Assembly (NCBI GenBank): GCA_012934845.2
Contig: WNNJ02000401.1
Coordinates: forward strand, 62,001 to 126,000
DNA length: 64,000 bases
Source: Pomphorhynchus laevis
Lineage: Eukaryota; Acanthocephala; Palaeacanthocephala; Echinorhynchida; Pomphorhynchidae
Direction: 5' to 3'
Below are positions 39,906 through 52,699 of this stretch, one piece after another (positions within the stretch are counted from its first letter, which is position 1; every line of letters starts with the position of its first letter). Under the pieces are notes generated by a model. It was given only the letters and a program-made list of their open reading frames with translations, made no database searches and was not told the DNA's origin. Both the position numbers and the translations under genes were made by a program.

Positions 39906-40850
39906 AATGATTTAGAATGGATTTGTTACAACAAATTTGATTTACAAGTAATTTTAAAACGATTTCCATGGATCTCATTGCTAGCTGATCTAGCTAACTT
40001 AGTGTAAAGAGCATATATATAATGCTTACTCAGTATATATAATTATACATACTACTTACAAAATATCATACAATATACTGCTGCAAAGAGAGATTTATAC
40101 TGCTGCAAAGAGAGATTTATACTGCTGCAAAGAGAGATTTATACTGCTGCAAGTACTACTATCACAAATAGTGCGATATCTCTCAGCAATTATAAGAACT
40201 AAACTTCTTACAATCGATCGTCGAACTGTCATATCTAAAGTCCAACAATAAATCGAATCATTTCTGAATGCCCTATACCTCGGCTAAACAAAGGTACATG
40301 TTTGACGCAAGGTTTCGGAAAAGATATAGGACGGCACATATGCAACTCGGTTAACACGCCCTGCGATGACTCCACTTTGCTACCTTACAATCTCCCTGAC
40401 GACACAGATCTTACTTATGCAGCACTTTCCATGCACCGCCCATCGACAAGGAGGATATAACTTTGCGATTTGAATTGAATGGTTCAATAGTGACAGATCT
40501 ATGGATTAGGTCTACGCTTCGGTCTTTTTCGCTCTCGTCGGGAGCATGACCAGACGGTTTAATTCCATTACATCTGAAAAATTTACTTTGTGTTTGCTGC
40601 AAAAGATGCTGCCAACTGATTGATAAAATTGCAAACCAACGTAAGTACTTTGTTTCTCTCTGGTAATATTCATGATAATATCGTAGCGGTCATGAAAAGC
40701 GAAACTTTTCGCCTTTTAAAAAGATGGAGGAGTCCGCCCCATCGTTTTTGGTTTAGCGATCCTGAAGCCATTCAACACATGTTAGCATACTATGTCTTAC
40801 TCTTAATCCGCTTAAGTGCTAGGTCGTAGCTGATAACCCTGAGGCAAGAT
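39906..40850. repeat. Four 22-bp tandem units (40077-40155), otherwise no feature
   Basis: ATACTGCTGCAAAGAGAGAT repeats with period 22. The remainder may include the 5' part of the decayed LINE that follows, but I cannot recognise RT blocks in it. Confidence 0.55.
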
Positions 40851-40879
40851 CGATCGCATGCAATCTCTAAGGATGCAAG

Positions 40880-41875
40880 AGGGTTTATCCTTCTGATGTA
40901 CATTTGCTGGAAGCACCAATTGGCGACGACTTAAAAGTAGACATCGCTCTCGGTGCTGCATACGACGAACTCAATCTCGTTGAGAGCAGACTAAGATTAA
41001 CTAACAGACAATATGTACTGTTTATACTGCTACACTGCCATACCATATCAAAAATCGGGTTCCTTTTGAGAATCACCCCTTGCTTCCGCGGCAATAACAT
41101 CTGCAATTCAACGAGAGGTAAGTTCAAGTTTAGGAACTATTTTAAAAATCGATCTTAACGACAGTTCGTAGATACAAGGCATATTACCAGTGTCACAGAC
41201 GGCCAGGAATTCAATCGACGAGAGAAATTGCAATGCCGGCGTTCTGTTCTTCAATATGGGGCAGGACTGAACTGATGCAACTTTTATTACGATCCTTATA
41301 ACATCTACCGATGCTTCCAATTCGGATTACGACGAGGCTATCTCGATCGCGGAGTACAAGTCTACAGTCTCATTGGACCACCAAGCTAAGAAACAATGAA
41401 CGGTGGAATTTTAGAGGGTGGCCTACGATTAAGTGGTGAACAACACCAAAACTCTTGCGACCTGGAGCAGATTAATTGCAGTGTCATCAAAATGATCAGT
41501 AGCTTTTCTCGAAACCCTGCTTATCACTACGGTAGGAACACGTCCTGATAAGTATACACTGTCTCTGGCCGTAGCGTTGAGGTTTGGAATTTTCAATGGA
41601 ATTGCCTTTACCTATGAATGTGAATTAAAGTGTGTCAAAAGAGGCTACTCGCCCTGAATTGCCCGCGATCTAAAGTCCGTCACATCCGCCACTCAAGTGT
41701 TAATCGATTGATACGGATGACCCTGGACGCGGCAGGATTTCATTCTAGACTGGAACCTGTCGGAATCTCGAGAAACGATTAAAAACGTTCGGACGGCGCC
41801 ATTTTGTTCCCTTGGAGGCAGTGGCAATCTCGTTTGTGACTACATGTGTCCGAACACGTTTTCATATCGATTGTT
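40880..41875 (+). pseudogene. Decayed LINE C-terminal region (zinc-finger/REL-like family)
   Basis: LLEAPIGDDLKVDIALGAAY, DELNLVESRLRLTNRQYVLF then FLLRITPCF match the post-RT region with LLGAPI start. At 41700-41870, TLDAAGFHSRLEPVGISRND, RSDGAILFPW and, after a shift, CDYMCPNTF match the C-terminal block with SRLEPxG, RPDG and WDxxCPDTF that recurs in these elements. The RPDG...D pair may be part of a restriction-like endonuclease. Multiple stops. Confidence 0.6.
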
Positions 41876-42130
41876 TATATAATGTTTATATATTTATTAT
41901 ATTTTTATGTTTATACAAGAAATATGTTGTAGATGTACGTCATTTAAAGTAGTAGGTCATTTTAAAATGTACGTCATTTAAAAATGTACATCATAAAAAA
42001 TGTATTTTTTTCGAGTATTATATATTATTCACTGTTGTTTGGATATTTTTTTATTCAACTGCAATATTTTAATAATATATATTTTCGTATTAGATATTTA
42101 ATTTACATATTATCTCTTTATCTCTTGTAG

Positions 42131-42199
42131 ATACGCGGATTATAACGTTAACTTACTGATGCTTGATCTAATAAACAATTCTGGATTACCTCAAATCCT
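42131..42199 (+). CDS. LRR exon (69 nt, phase 2-2)
   Basis: Acceptor tctcttgtAG and donor GTAAGT: YADYNVNLLMLDLINNSGLP then QIL, 23 residues. Asn is at the ladder position and it ends in I-L. The first Leu positions are degenerate. Confidence 0.65.
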
Positions 42200-42204
42200 G
42201 TAAG

Positions 42205-43305
42205 TACTTTTTATTCAATATTTCACTACATATATTTTAAAGCATCTACCACAACCTTAATTTGACAAATGATTTTTTCCTTATGATAGCAGTAGCCATT
42301 TAAATATTAAACTAACTTATTTTATCGAATTAATTGTCGTTTCTTTGGATCCATTCTATTACAATAAAAAACAAATGGATATTTTCAATTAGATTTTAAT
42401 GTATGTAAAATATTAACGTAATTTTCATTTGGAACCCTTTCGTGCCGACATTATCAGATAATTAGTTATAAAATTATTCGAACAGTAGCCTATCAAATGT
42501 GATTTCCATCTCTTTAAAACTTTATTCTTTGAAAAATGTTTTTCTTCCAACATTTTTTGGTCGGAAAGCGATTAAACGTCATCTGCAATGACCTGAGAGC
42601 AGAGATATTTTTATTTCAACGCATAAGTGCGACTATTCAGAGGGAAAAGGACGGTTTGTATCCGGGAAAGAATTCTTGGTGAACAGTCATGTTCCATCTT
42701 AATGCGTCGTATGAAAACATATCATACTTGTTTGACTATATTTGCATATCGCTTTGTTAATTACATTTCTAATTATTTGGATTGTGCGAAACGATTTTAG
42801 TTTTCTTTGAAATGCAATGTTTTGCTAAATAAAATCATCAGTTAACATTTACACAGGAACTTTGATTGTGTAAAAGTTCAGGGTAAAATTTACTATTTAT
42901 GGAATCATATAATTATATAATTATTCTTCATCTGCAATTTAATATAAATCGTAAAATTGTATTTTTTAAAAGAAATTTCAACGCGACCTTCTTTTTAAAT
43001 TTAAAACCGTTTTTTGTTGAAATTGTAAATATCATAATTTGAAACTAAGAAATATTGATCAACTAGTCAGAGTTGCTATTTATGTGACCTAATCGGCATC
43101 CTTTGGTTTCTCGGAGATATCAAAAATACGTAATCGTGTTTTAGATTACTTGATTGACATGAATCTGACCCGGTGGTTATTGATTTCTGTTATCTATCAA
43201 ATGATGATAACCGTCTTATGAAAAATGTTTATTCTCTGAAATGATGATATTTGGAACAACAAATATGAATCTTTAAATTGCAATCAGGAATCTTAAATTT
43301 GTATC
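42205..43305. other. AT-rich intronic DNA, no gene seen
   Basis: No splice-bounded LRR peptide and no recognisable repeat. Confidence 0.4.
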
Positions 43306-43309
43306 AAAA

Positions 43310-43690
43310 TTGTAAAAATTCTTCTAATTGTGGCTCTACATTATCTTCACAGGCATTGTTCCTATACTTGATACAGCCGGACGCTACTAATAAAACTTAA
43401 CGTTTCAACCCTTATTACCTGCTTACTCTGTACACTGGTGCCGATCAAATTTAAACGCAATACGTCTGAATTTCTGCTAATTTCAACATTTCACGTTTCG
43501 ACCCTTATTATCTGCTTTCTCCGTAGACTGATGCTGATCGGATTTGAACTCAGGACGTCTGTATCGCGATTCAACGCTACATCCACTAGGCTGGCTGCTT
43601 CCGTGGTGTAGATATACATTTCTGTTTATTACTTTGGCGTAGGGGATCGTATTCTAACGATCTATTAAAAATCTACCCAAGGAGTGAGAT
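43310..43690 (-). mobile_element. tRNA-derived SINE copy 1, with part of a hammerhead-like tail
   Basis: The minus strand from about 43618 has a tRNA-like head (CAGCCTAGTGGATGTAGCG box A region, GAGTTCAAATCC box B) and a body shared with 52.79-53.04 kb. An internal segment (GATCGGCACC...GGGTTGAAACG) repeats part of the body. The tail GAAACGTTA ... TAGCGTC followed by CGGCTG forms a closed six-pair stem III beside a GUC triplet, as in a hammerhead, but CUGAUGA is absent. The flank at 43630-43680 (GGGGATCGTATTCTAACGAT) is common to both copies. Confidence 0.6.
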
Positions 43691-43990
43691 CCGCTAACCG
43701 TTTCATTATTTTTTATAATGAATTTATGATGCAATATGTGATCGTACTATCCAGCAAATTATAAATTTTAATATTTTGAATACACAATCTTCTTGAATTG
43801 ATACATTATTAATAATTTTTTAATGATCTAAATTATCACTGTACGAATAACCGGCTTAGCAGTGGCGTAATTTAACTACCATCTTCACACTATTATTGCG
43901 AACAATTATATATTTGGTTTTAATTGATATTACCAATAACGGAAAATTTCGTGGCTAATAAATTATCAACATTAACGTACACATTACTAG

Positions 43991-44640
43991 AGAATTTTCA
44001 AACTTTATTTTGAAAGCTTTTAATTATGATTGTTTATACATGTATGTCGTGATGTATTTTTCAGCTGTACGTAAACTTATTATTACATTAAGATGCCTAC
44101 ATTCAATGTGCATTCCTGGGAAACATATTGAGCGCGTTGTTCGCAAACAAAGCATTAGGTTAGACCTTTGTAGTTTTATACTTATTCTATAAAATAAATT
44201 AATGCATTGTTGGATAATCTTGATAAATATTGTTTATAACCGCCTCCATTACATTGTTTTTATATGGCAAATGTATTTATTTGAAGAATCTTAAATGACT
44301 GAATGATTTCTAATTTATAATTTACATGCTTTATTGTATAATATAATATATTTATTTGACGATGCAAATGCGTGTGAGCTGCACGCGTACAAGTCCACTA
44401 AAAACAAAAAATGAAAAAGCTAAGCAGATAAATTGTTTAAATGGGATAGGATTCAAATTTGCTGTCAATATTTGTTTGTCCGAGCTTTGATATGTGAATA
44501 ATAATTTATTTATTTAAAGTAGCAAATGTGTGCCAACTGCACGCTTACAAGTTCACTAACTTAAAAACACATCAAAGCGTCGTATAGATAAATTTCTTAA
44601 ATTATTTAAATGAGACCGGATTTGGCGTTTGAAGCACGGT
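43991..44640. repeat. Duplicated LINE 3'-tail-like segments
   Basis: TTATTTGACGATGCAAATGC (44350) and TTATTTAAAGTAGCAAATGT (44509) start two diverged copies of about 160 bp (GTGTGAGCTGCACGCGTACA / GTGTGCCAACTGCACGCTTA). They lead into the LINE fragment to the right. Confidence 0.45.
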
Positions 44641-45965
44641 ATTGAGATTGATTGGCGTATATGAATGGGCAGATGATTCTATTAGAGAGGAGCAGTCATA
44701 AGGAAGGATCGGAAGCAAAAAGAGGTAGAGTAGTTTGGGACATGTAAAAGAAGGCGATTACAGGAACGCAAGGAACAGTGAACATGACGAGAATTGTCGA
44801 GAAAAGGAAGGTTGATAAATTAAGGAGTAGGAAAATTACAAGGCGGAAAGCAACGAGAAGAAGACGAATTTTAACACAAGAAGAAATTGTAGGCAAATCG
44901 AGAGAAGCAAGATGGTGGAATGTATGATCAAAACGACGAAGACGAAAGAGAATCCGGAGTGCTCTGTTGACGATGTTTTGTAAAGGAAGAAGAATGGATT
45001 TAGGTTATTTAAAAGAGACTAAGACAGCAATCATCAAGCCTTGAGAATAGGAAATATATAAGAGTCATACAAGAAGGGAAATCGATCAATTTACGAATTT
45101 AACGGAGGTTACAGAGAATCAAGGTATATGAGCGTACTTTATCCCGAACAAAAGCTTTAAGTGAAAGTAAGTTGTCGAAATGGAAACCTGGGAAAACGAA
45201 ATTATCAACGATATGAAAACTTATAGAATTTAATGATACGGATGGAGGATCTAAGCCGAGTTGTCGAGATAGAATCCACATAATTTTGGATTTATCGGGA
45301 TTGAGAGAAATACGAAGAGAAGAACTATGATTTAAAATTGAGACAAGATAGTTGGAAGCAGAAACACTTAGATCGTGAATGCTATAAGCAGGTTCATGAG
45401 CACGATAATTTGATTTTTGATTTTCTCTCATCAAAACGACGGCGACGGAGGAGAACTCGGATGGCTGCGTTGACGATGCGTTGTAGGAGAAGAAGAGTGG
45501 ATGTAGTTGAGTTGGAAAATATACTCAGGCAGTAATCAAGTTTTGAGAAAATGAGAGAATATATTAGAGTCATACATGAAGGGAAATCGATCAATCTACG
45601 GATTTGAAGGAGTTTGCGGAGAATCAGGGTAGATGAGCGTACTTTATCTCTAACGAAAGGTTTAAGTGAAAGTCTGTTGCCGAAATGGAAGCCTAGGAAA
45701 ACGGGATTGTCAACGATATTAAGAATTGTACAATTTAATGATACGAATGGAAGTTCTAAGCTGGGGCGTCGAGGAAAGATCTACATTATTTTGGATTTAT
45801 TAAGATTCAGAGTATGACAACGAGAAGAAAGATGATTGAAAATTGAGACAAGACAGTTGGAAGCAAAATCACTAAGATCGTGAATACTATAAGCAGGGAG
45901 AAGAGAATCCGGACTGCTGCGTTGACGATGTTTTTTAAAGGAAGAAGAATGGATTATGGTTATTT
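44640..45965 (-). pseudogene. Jockey/CR1-like LINE 3' part, tandemly duplicated
   Basis: The minus strand carries LNPDKSKIMWILSRQLG (RT block after the active site) at about 45270-45300 and LIFSKLDYCLSIFSNSTTST, LLQRIVNAAIRVLLRRRRFD at 45400-45540. The same order occurs again 490 bp away (44950-45430 versus 45440-45900), with a third partial copy ending at 45960. Stops and shifts throughout. Confidence 0.65.
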
Positions 45966-45989
45966 CAAATATATATAATATACGAATAT

Positions 45990-46285
45990 TATAAACGTGA
46001 TAACATTGCAGTTATCGAAACCTGATAACATAGCAGTTCCTCCTGATGACCTCTAACCCTTATTCTGATACATAGTTTGTTATCTATTAGTCACTTCATA
46101 AAAATTGATTTTTATTTTTAATTTCAGTTTATAATTCATCTTGATATAAAATATATAAAATCTTATAACAATTATTTATTATTAATTAATTTTTTATTAT
46201 TTAACTATTTAACTTTTATTTTGCATTATTTTTAATTTGCATTATAAAATACGTAGACTCAGTTAGCTTATTTAATTTACGTTTT
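45990..46285 (+). repeat. Dispersed repeat R (copy 1)
   Basis: GAAACCTGATAACATAGCAG then TTCCTCCTGATGACCTCTAA and an AT-rich tail ending ACGTAGACTCAGTTAGCTTA. It is almost identical to 47640-47905 and diverged from 54140-54470. Confidence 0.65.
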
Positions 46286-46379
46286 GCCAGAGGAAGCTCA
46301 TTTTGTGTCACGCGCATTCAAAGTGTTTACATATTCATTGCTACAAGTTAAACATTAACTTACAACCCTAAGGCAATAA

Positions 46380-47300
46380 GCAAAGGGAGCGGATAAATAG
46401 AACTAAATAGCCTGGAATTCAATTATCTATGTCGGACGCAAAATTATTAATACATTCTCGGGCATCAGTTTGATCTTCTGTGCTGAACTCAAATCCGTAT
46501 TTGATTGTACTTCTACCAACGCAGCGCCTCGTTAACTTTTCTTCAAGTACGAAAGAGAGTCATTAACAGGTCGATCGATACCAAGCTGGCTGTTAATTTC
46601 GGGGCCGGTGTTGGTCGGTTGTCGCAACAAAAGTGCTACTGTTGTACGGGAAGCTATTCTGTTAGTAGAATTCAATCATCACTATGCTATAATGCAGTTA
46701 AAAAGAGGGCACGGTTCTACAGTTTCGACGTAGAATTAGGCACCCTTCCCCGAATATCAATTGTCTTTGTCGTTGCTATTAGTGGAGAACGAAACGGAAT
46801 TTCCAAAAAAAAACAACGCTTATCAAATGAATTCCTACACTCAATAAAGATAACCTTACGCCAAAGCCTTAATTTATCGAACTTCAATGATTCAAATATT
46901 ATAACTGAGTCTCCGTATTAATGACTCGGGGCTTAGTTAAAGCTACCGGGCGCGTCCGCTGGGTTGCGGATAGAGGAATTTCCATCAGATATGATGGCTA
47001 ACTGCGATGTAAGCGGTATTACACCGACGAATAAGCAGTCGTGGACAATCAGTGGCAAGGCTACCGCGATGGCGGGATGAAGAATGGAAACTTAATCCCT
47101 ATAAAAATCTATCTACTCTAAAGACCTTGACCTTGTGACATGACGAATATGCCCCGTCATTAAATAAGGACTGCCAAATGGCTCGTCTTAGTCACAGGTA
47201 TCCGCGGATATCATTACCCCTTGAGTTTGGCGAACTCTTGAGGTATCCCAGACTCAAACAAACATGAAAAAGAAAAAATACGAAAATCGATTGAAACAGG
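46380..47300 (+). other. GC-richer unassigned segment, possibly a LINE 5' or 3' end
   Basis: An open frame of 138 codons (46505-46921) contains no motif I recognise. The following 300 bp (GGGCGCGTCCGCTGGGTTGC ... CCCCTTGAGTTTGGCGAACT) ends in an A-rich AAAAAGAAAAAATACG stretch, as some LINE 3' ends do. Base composition differs from both flanks, which are two copies of repeat R. Confidence 0.3.
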
Positions 47301-47404
47301 AAAGCCAGCTCAAAAACTATGAAGCGTCACTAGTTTGAACTTTCTTGGCTAATAAATTAACAACGTACAAAAAAGTTTGAAAAAGTTTGAGATCTAAGAT
47401 ACAT

Positions 47405-47625
47405 ACAATCAATCCAGTTCCTGATCAATCCAGTTCCTGATCAATCCAGTTCCAGATCAATCCAGTTCCAGATCAATCCAGTTCCAGATCAATCCAATTC
47501 CAGATCAATCCAGTTCTAGATTAATTCAGTTCCAGATCAATCCAGTTCCAGATTAATCCAGTTCCAGATCAATCCAGTTCCTGATTAAGGAACTGGATTG
47601 ATCTGGAATAATTGATTGATCCCCT
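47405..47625. repeat. 18-bp satellite ATCAATCCAGTTCCWG, about 10 units, with an inverted unit
   Basis: Units of 17-18 bp run to 47587. The last bases (AAGGAACTGGATTGATCTGG) are the reverse complement of the unit, so transcripts or single strands can fold back. Confidence 0.8.
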
Positions 47626-47639
47626 ATTGAAATAGGGGC

Positions 47640-47905
47640 CGAAACCTGATAACATAGCAGTTCCTCCTGATGACCTCTAATCCTTATTCTTTCATAGTTT
47701 GTTATTTATTAGATAATTCATAAAAATTGATTTTTATTTTTAATTTCAGTTTATAATTCATCTTGATATAAATTATATAAAATCTTATAACAATTATTTA
47801 TTATTAATTAATTTTTTATTATTTAACTATTTAACTTTTATTTTGCATTATTTTTAATTTGCATTATAAAATACGTAGACTCAGTTAGCTTATTTAATTA
47901 TATGT
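47640..47905 (+). repeat. Dispersed repeat R (copy 2)
   Basis: Repeats 46010-46280 nearly base for base. Only the GGGGCC hairpin edge and short indels differ. Confidence 0.65.
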
Positions 47906-47944
47906 ATGAACATATTATATATTATATATGAATATTATATGGAT

Positions 47945-50445
47945 GGGCAGATGATTACACGAGAAAGGAGCAGCCGGAATGAAAAGGGGGAAGCCAAAGA
48001 AGATAGAGTAGTTTGGGGCACGTAAAATGAGGGAATTACTCTAAAAAATGTACAAAAAACAGTACGATAATTAGCAGGAAAAATAAGGCTACGAATCTAA
48101 GGAGTATGAAAAGTTACAAAGCGAAAACAATGAGAAGACGACGAATTTGTAAAACTAAAATAAATGATAGGCAAATCGGGAGAAGCAAGATGGTGGAATG
48201 TATGATCAAATCGACGAAGACGGAGGAGAATTCGGACGGTTGCGTTGACGATGCGATGTAGTGGAAGAAGAATGGTTATATGTGACTTAAAAAATATACT
48301 AAGACAGTAATCAAGTCTTGATAAAAGGAGAAAAGATGAGTCATACAAGAAGTGAGATCGTTTCAATCTACGAATTTGACGGAGGGTGCGAAGAATTAAA
48401 ATAATTGAGCGTACTTAATCTCTAACGAAAAGTTTAAGTGAAAGTCGGTTGTCGATTTGGAAGCCTAAGAAAACGAGATTGTCAACGATATGACGAATTG
48501 AAAAATTTAATAAAACGAATGGAGGATCCTAGTCGAATTGTCGAGGTAGGATCTACATAATTTTGGATTTATCGGGATTCAGAGAAAGATGAAGAGAAGA
48601 AATATGATTGAAAATTGAGACGAGACATTTGGAAGCAGAAACACTAAGACCATGAATACAATAAGCAGGTACATAAACATATATGAGAATATCATCATCA
48701 AATTGCATAACATAGAAGTTAGATGTATGATAAATCGAAGACAAGTTACCGAGAAGAAGAGAGAAAAGCAAACGGCCTCATACAAAGCCTTGTGGAACAC
48801 CGGGCGGATAGAAGAATGATGGTAAAGAGAAGAGTTAGAACAGACGCGAAATGTTCGGTTTGATAGTTATGAAGAAAACCACAAGCTACATATGGTAAAT
48901 ATAGCCACAATAATGAAGAAGGCGATGAAGAAGAATCGAATGATCGACGATGTCAAAAGTAGATGATAGATCAAGAAAAACTATAAGACTACCTAATTTT
49001 TGACAGTGCGAGATAAGTAAGTCTTTATAAACTTAAGATAGACAATTTCAGTTGAGTGATAAAAGCGCAAAGCAGCTTGGAATGGATGAAACAAGTTGGA
49101 TTAAAATAGATATGCATTAACTTGCTTGAGAACGAGACGCTCATGTAGTTTTAAGTGAGTTTTGAAAAGTAATATTGGACGGTACGATGATGGTTGTTAG
49201 GGATCGAGATATTGCTTTTTGAGGAGAGAACAAACAGTGAAGCATTTCCAGTTGGAAGGAATGTGCGGCTACGGATAGACAAGTTGAACAATGTTGCTAG
49301 GAGGGGTGATATTTAGGAGCAGTTATTTTCAAGCAAGTGAGTTGGAATTGGGTCAGAATGAGAGGTTTTATTAGGTAATGACAGAAGAACTGATGAAACT
49401 TCATCAGACGAAACGGGAAGAAGGTGGAATAGCTCTGGGAGGAATATATTTTAATAGAACGGATTATACAAGAGGCATATGGGTAGAAGTCGAAGTAAAT
49501 TAGATTGCTTGGATTGTAGATAAGAAGAAAAGTACCAGGATTTATGTTATAAGGAGTATATGATCGCGAAAGAATTGAGTTTAAGATTTGCCAATGAGTT
49601 TTAGAGCTAGTAAGTTTGGAGAATGATTAAGAAAGCGATTAAGCACACAAAAAGAGTGACGGATTGAACGCTTAGAAAAACAACGGTCAGGATCGAATCT
49701 TGGAGCATTGCGCAAGTGCTAAACACTCGGGGGTCGACGTAGCTGAAGGTGATTGAGGTTTGTCGTATGTTCAGAATCAAACAGAATGCAGAGATCATAA
49801 GAATAAATATAATTAACTTGAAGTGAAAAAGGGTGGAGAATTGGATAAGTTTTCGCAGAGAATAGTGATATCAAGAAGTTTCTTGGATACTTGAAGTAGC
49901 TAATGTTGGATGTAGAGAAGAAGGATGTAGATAAGGAAGACTTAGAGTAAGAGTGACAAGGAAATGATCGGACAAACCTTGATCAGTAATTGCCAAGAAT
50001 GAATATGTATTGAAGCATTTGGAAACAGTAATGATGTTGAGAGCAAAGGCGATAATACGCGTTGGGCTTTTTGAAAGTAATTTATAGTTAAAATCAAAAG
50101 ATTAGCTAGAGTGATAGAGTCAGAAACAGCAGGGCGATTAAAACGAATGTTAAAGTCACCGAGAACAAAAAATGAGTATAAAACAATGAACAGTAATATC
50201 TACAAGCTCGCTAAAGAGCTCGCAGATAGAGGAGTCAGCTAATAACCTTGCCGATCCAGAGAAGATTGGCAAGGTCGTTAAAGAACATACGTGAGGGGTT
50301 GCTGAGCCTGAACAGTATACAATCTCAAGTTCGAGAGGGAAATGAGGTAATGATTTGCATCTGAGCAATTCGAACGAAGTGGAACGGATGTTAGCATTAA
50401 TTTTACGTAAAGACGTTGGGTGACAGGCAATGACCACCATACCAC
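47945..50445 (-). pseudogene. Decayed jockey/CR1-like LINE (endonuclease and RT)
   Basis: From the right: MVVIACHPTSLRKINANIRS and the endonuclease block VLGDFNIRFNRPAVSDSITL (GDFNI at 50146-50160). Then GVPQGFV and LLFSLLLGNLSSIYHTSNFY with FDDDILIY in the RT palm (48690-48811). SLNPDKSKIM follows at about 48560, and LLSRLDYCLSIFFKSHITIL and LHRIVNATVRILLRLRRFD at 48180-48340. The active-site box reads F-D-D-D rather than F-A-D-D. Numerous stops. It is the same family as 44.6-45.96 kb. Confidence 0.7.
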
Positions 50446-51588
50446 CAATTATCTATGCAGTTATAATAAAAATTTGAATTAAATTTAAATTAAAAATACG
50501 TAATGGGTATACATAGGAAATAAGAGAGGCTGTATAATTAAAATGATTGGTTTTATCGTAAATACTGTAATTTAAATTGATAATATTTGGAAAATTATAA
50601 AATCTATGAATGGTTTTGAGAAAATATCTCAAAACGTTTCACTTTCCAAGGCTTTACCTGTTTGATAAAGGATTCTAAGCACGCCTAGTTCAGAACTTTT
50701 AAAGCATTTAGTTCAGTCAATAGTAATGCAACCTACCTAATCCATTAAATCTCTTATAATAATTAATCTTTTTTAAATACGTTATTTTTGAATCACAATC
50801 TTTGCAAACTTACTCATTTTTCATCTTTTATATTTTGTATGTTTTGATGAAACATTAGTTCAAAAATTCCAACGTTAATATACTCCTGTATATTACTGTA
50901 ACCATAACCCAAATTTTGAAAAATCGAGTATTTTGGAACGTGAAAATGTTTCGTGTCTATTCCTAATAAATGAATCTATCAAAGCAAACCTAAAGCGAAT
51001 TTAAAATAGTGGGAACTTTAATATTGAGATTTTGTTTCCGCTGGACTGTTAAACGGTTAAACTTATGTGGCACTGTTGAACTATAGAATTCTGATCCCGA
51101 TATCAGGCATTTTTAAGAATCCAAATGCACAAAAACTTTGAAGTCGTTTTCGAAATTACATGTCACGATATTTCCAAATATATATGCCAAACTAGAAAGG
51201 TCTTTCAAAAGGCTATACTAGATCGAAATTACCTTTAAATGATTGGAGATCTCGTCTGAATTGTTCAATCACACAATGTCGTTTGAACACTTGTAATCAA
51301 GAAAGTGTTTAAACGACATTGAGCACTTTTACACAAAAGTGTTAATCATAAACGCTTTTATAATTCATGTATTTGACAAGCATTTTCTTAATCCGTATTT
51401 ACCGATTTCTTAATCCGTAATCCGTTTTTGAAGGGTTTAAATATCAATTATATATTTTACTATTTTAATTCGATTTTTTAGCGTAAATTTTAAAATCTTT
51501 TTATTAAATTTAAACCAAACACGTTATTTTATTTGATAGTTTGCAACATTTATGGCGTAATTGTTCTAAATCATCTTTTGTAAATTAG
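50446..51588. other. AT-rich intronic DNA, no gene seen
   Basis: Includes a 20-bp inverted pair near 51270-51330 (CAATGTCGTTTGAACACTT and AAGTGTTTAAACGACATTG), a short hairpin. No exon recognised. Confidence 0.4.
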
Positions 51589-51648
51589 CAATCCCTACGG
51601 CTACACATGCCCGACAATGTATTCTAATCAGAATGAATTTAAATACTT
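51589..51648 (+). CDS. Candidate LRR exon (60 nt, phase 2-2)
   Basis: Acceptor gtaaattAG and donor GTAAGT enclose NPYGYTCPTMYSNQNEFKYL, 20 residues. It keeps the phase and ends in F-K-Y-L like an LRR, but it is short and its first half is atypical (N-P-x-x-x-x-C recalls an LRR C-terminal cap start). Confidence 0.5.
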
Positions 51649-51909
51649 GTAAGTCTGCTAATTTGGATCATATTTAAATGGGATTAAAATAAAATTTCCA
51701 TATTATATTTCATTAAGTAAAATAAAAGCAGTGACCACTCGAAACTTTTATCGATGTCATCTTAAGGCATATTTTGAGTAAATTGTAAAACAAGTGATCG
51801 TAGCACTTCATATAAAACATTCAGCGCAGGTATTAGAACAGGTTATGAAGACATTGATGTAAAAAAATCGGTATTCAACTTTGTTCAAACAATGTAAATG
51901 ATGTGATGG

Positions 51910-52440
51910 CAATTGTAAATTGATTACATTTACAAATAACTATAAAAAATAACTATTAAAAATCATGAGCTTGTTGTTACCCACATCGATTCTATCTGAT
52001 TGTAGAGATAGCGTGTACATAATAATGTTCGATTATTGCTTTTAATAAATTTGTTAACTGTCATGTATAAGTTGAATTACCAAATACTGAAAAAATTATG
52101 GAGCAATTAGATAAAATTAATTAATATACTTAGTCATTTCATTATGCTTCTATATGTTGCCGTTCTACAAGGCTCTTTTTAAATTTCAAGAGCAGTTCTA
52201 CAAGGCTATATAACAATTACAAATAATTGTTAAAAATAACTATTAAAAATAACTATTAAAAATCATGAGCTTGTTGTTACTCCGATATCGATTCTATCTG
52301 ATCGTAGAGATAGTGTGTACATATTTATGTTCAATTTATGTTTTCAATTAAACGTGTGCTTACTGAGACGTAATGCTTGCTAGTCGCATTCTCAAATATT
52401 TTTCGCAAAATATTACCCATAAACTATTTATATTAAATAT
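51910..52440 (+). repeat. Two diverged copies of an intronic repeat
   Basis: TATTAAAAATCATGAGCTTG through TTCTATCTGAT-GTAGAGATA-GTGTACATA occurs at 51955-52050 and 52250-52345. A shorter remnant is at 52655-52680. Confidence 0.6.
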
Positions 52441-52699
52441 TAATAGAGCAATTAGATAAAATTGATTACTTCTATCTTAATTATATTTGTTTATATTTGT
52501 TGATTATTGATCCTTGTGTTTTTCAATAACGAATTATAAAAGGTAACTAGAAAATAAATTAAATATACAAACTGATTTTGATCTATTCTTAATTTTGAAA
52601 TACGTTACTAAATTATACAACGTTAACATGGCAATTGTAAATTGATTACATTTTATAACTATTAAAAATCATGAAAAAAGAATATTAAAAAACATTTTT

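Noticed and set aside
43991-44041. Possible 51-nt LRR exon (EFSNFILKAFNYDCLY)
   Set aside because: Phase fits and the donor is good, but it is only 17 residues with Asn out of register; could be chance in AT-rich DNA.
46505-46921. 138-codon + strand frame as a gene
   Set aside because: No recognisable motif, no splice context, and flanked by repeat copies; kept only as an unassigned segment.
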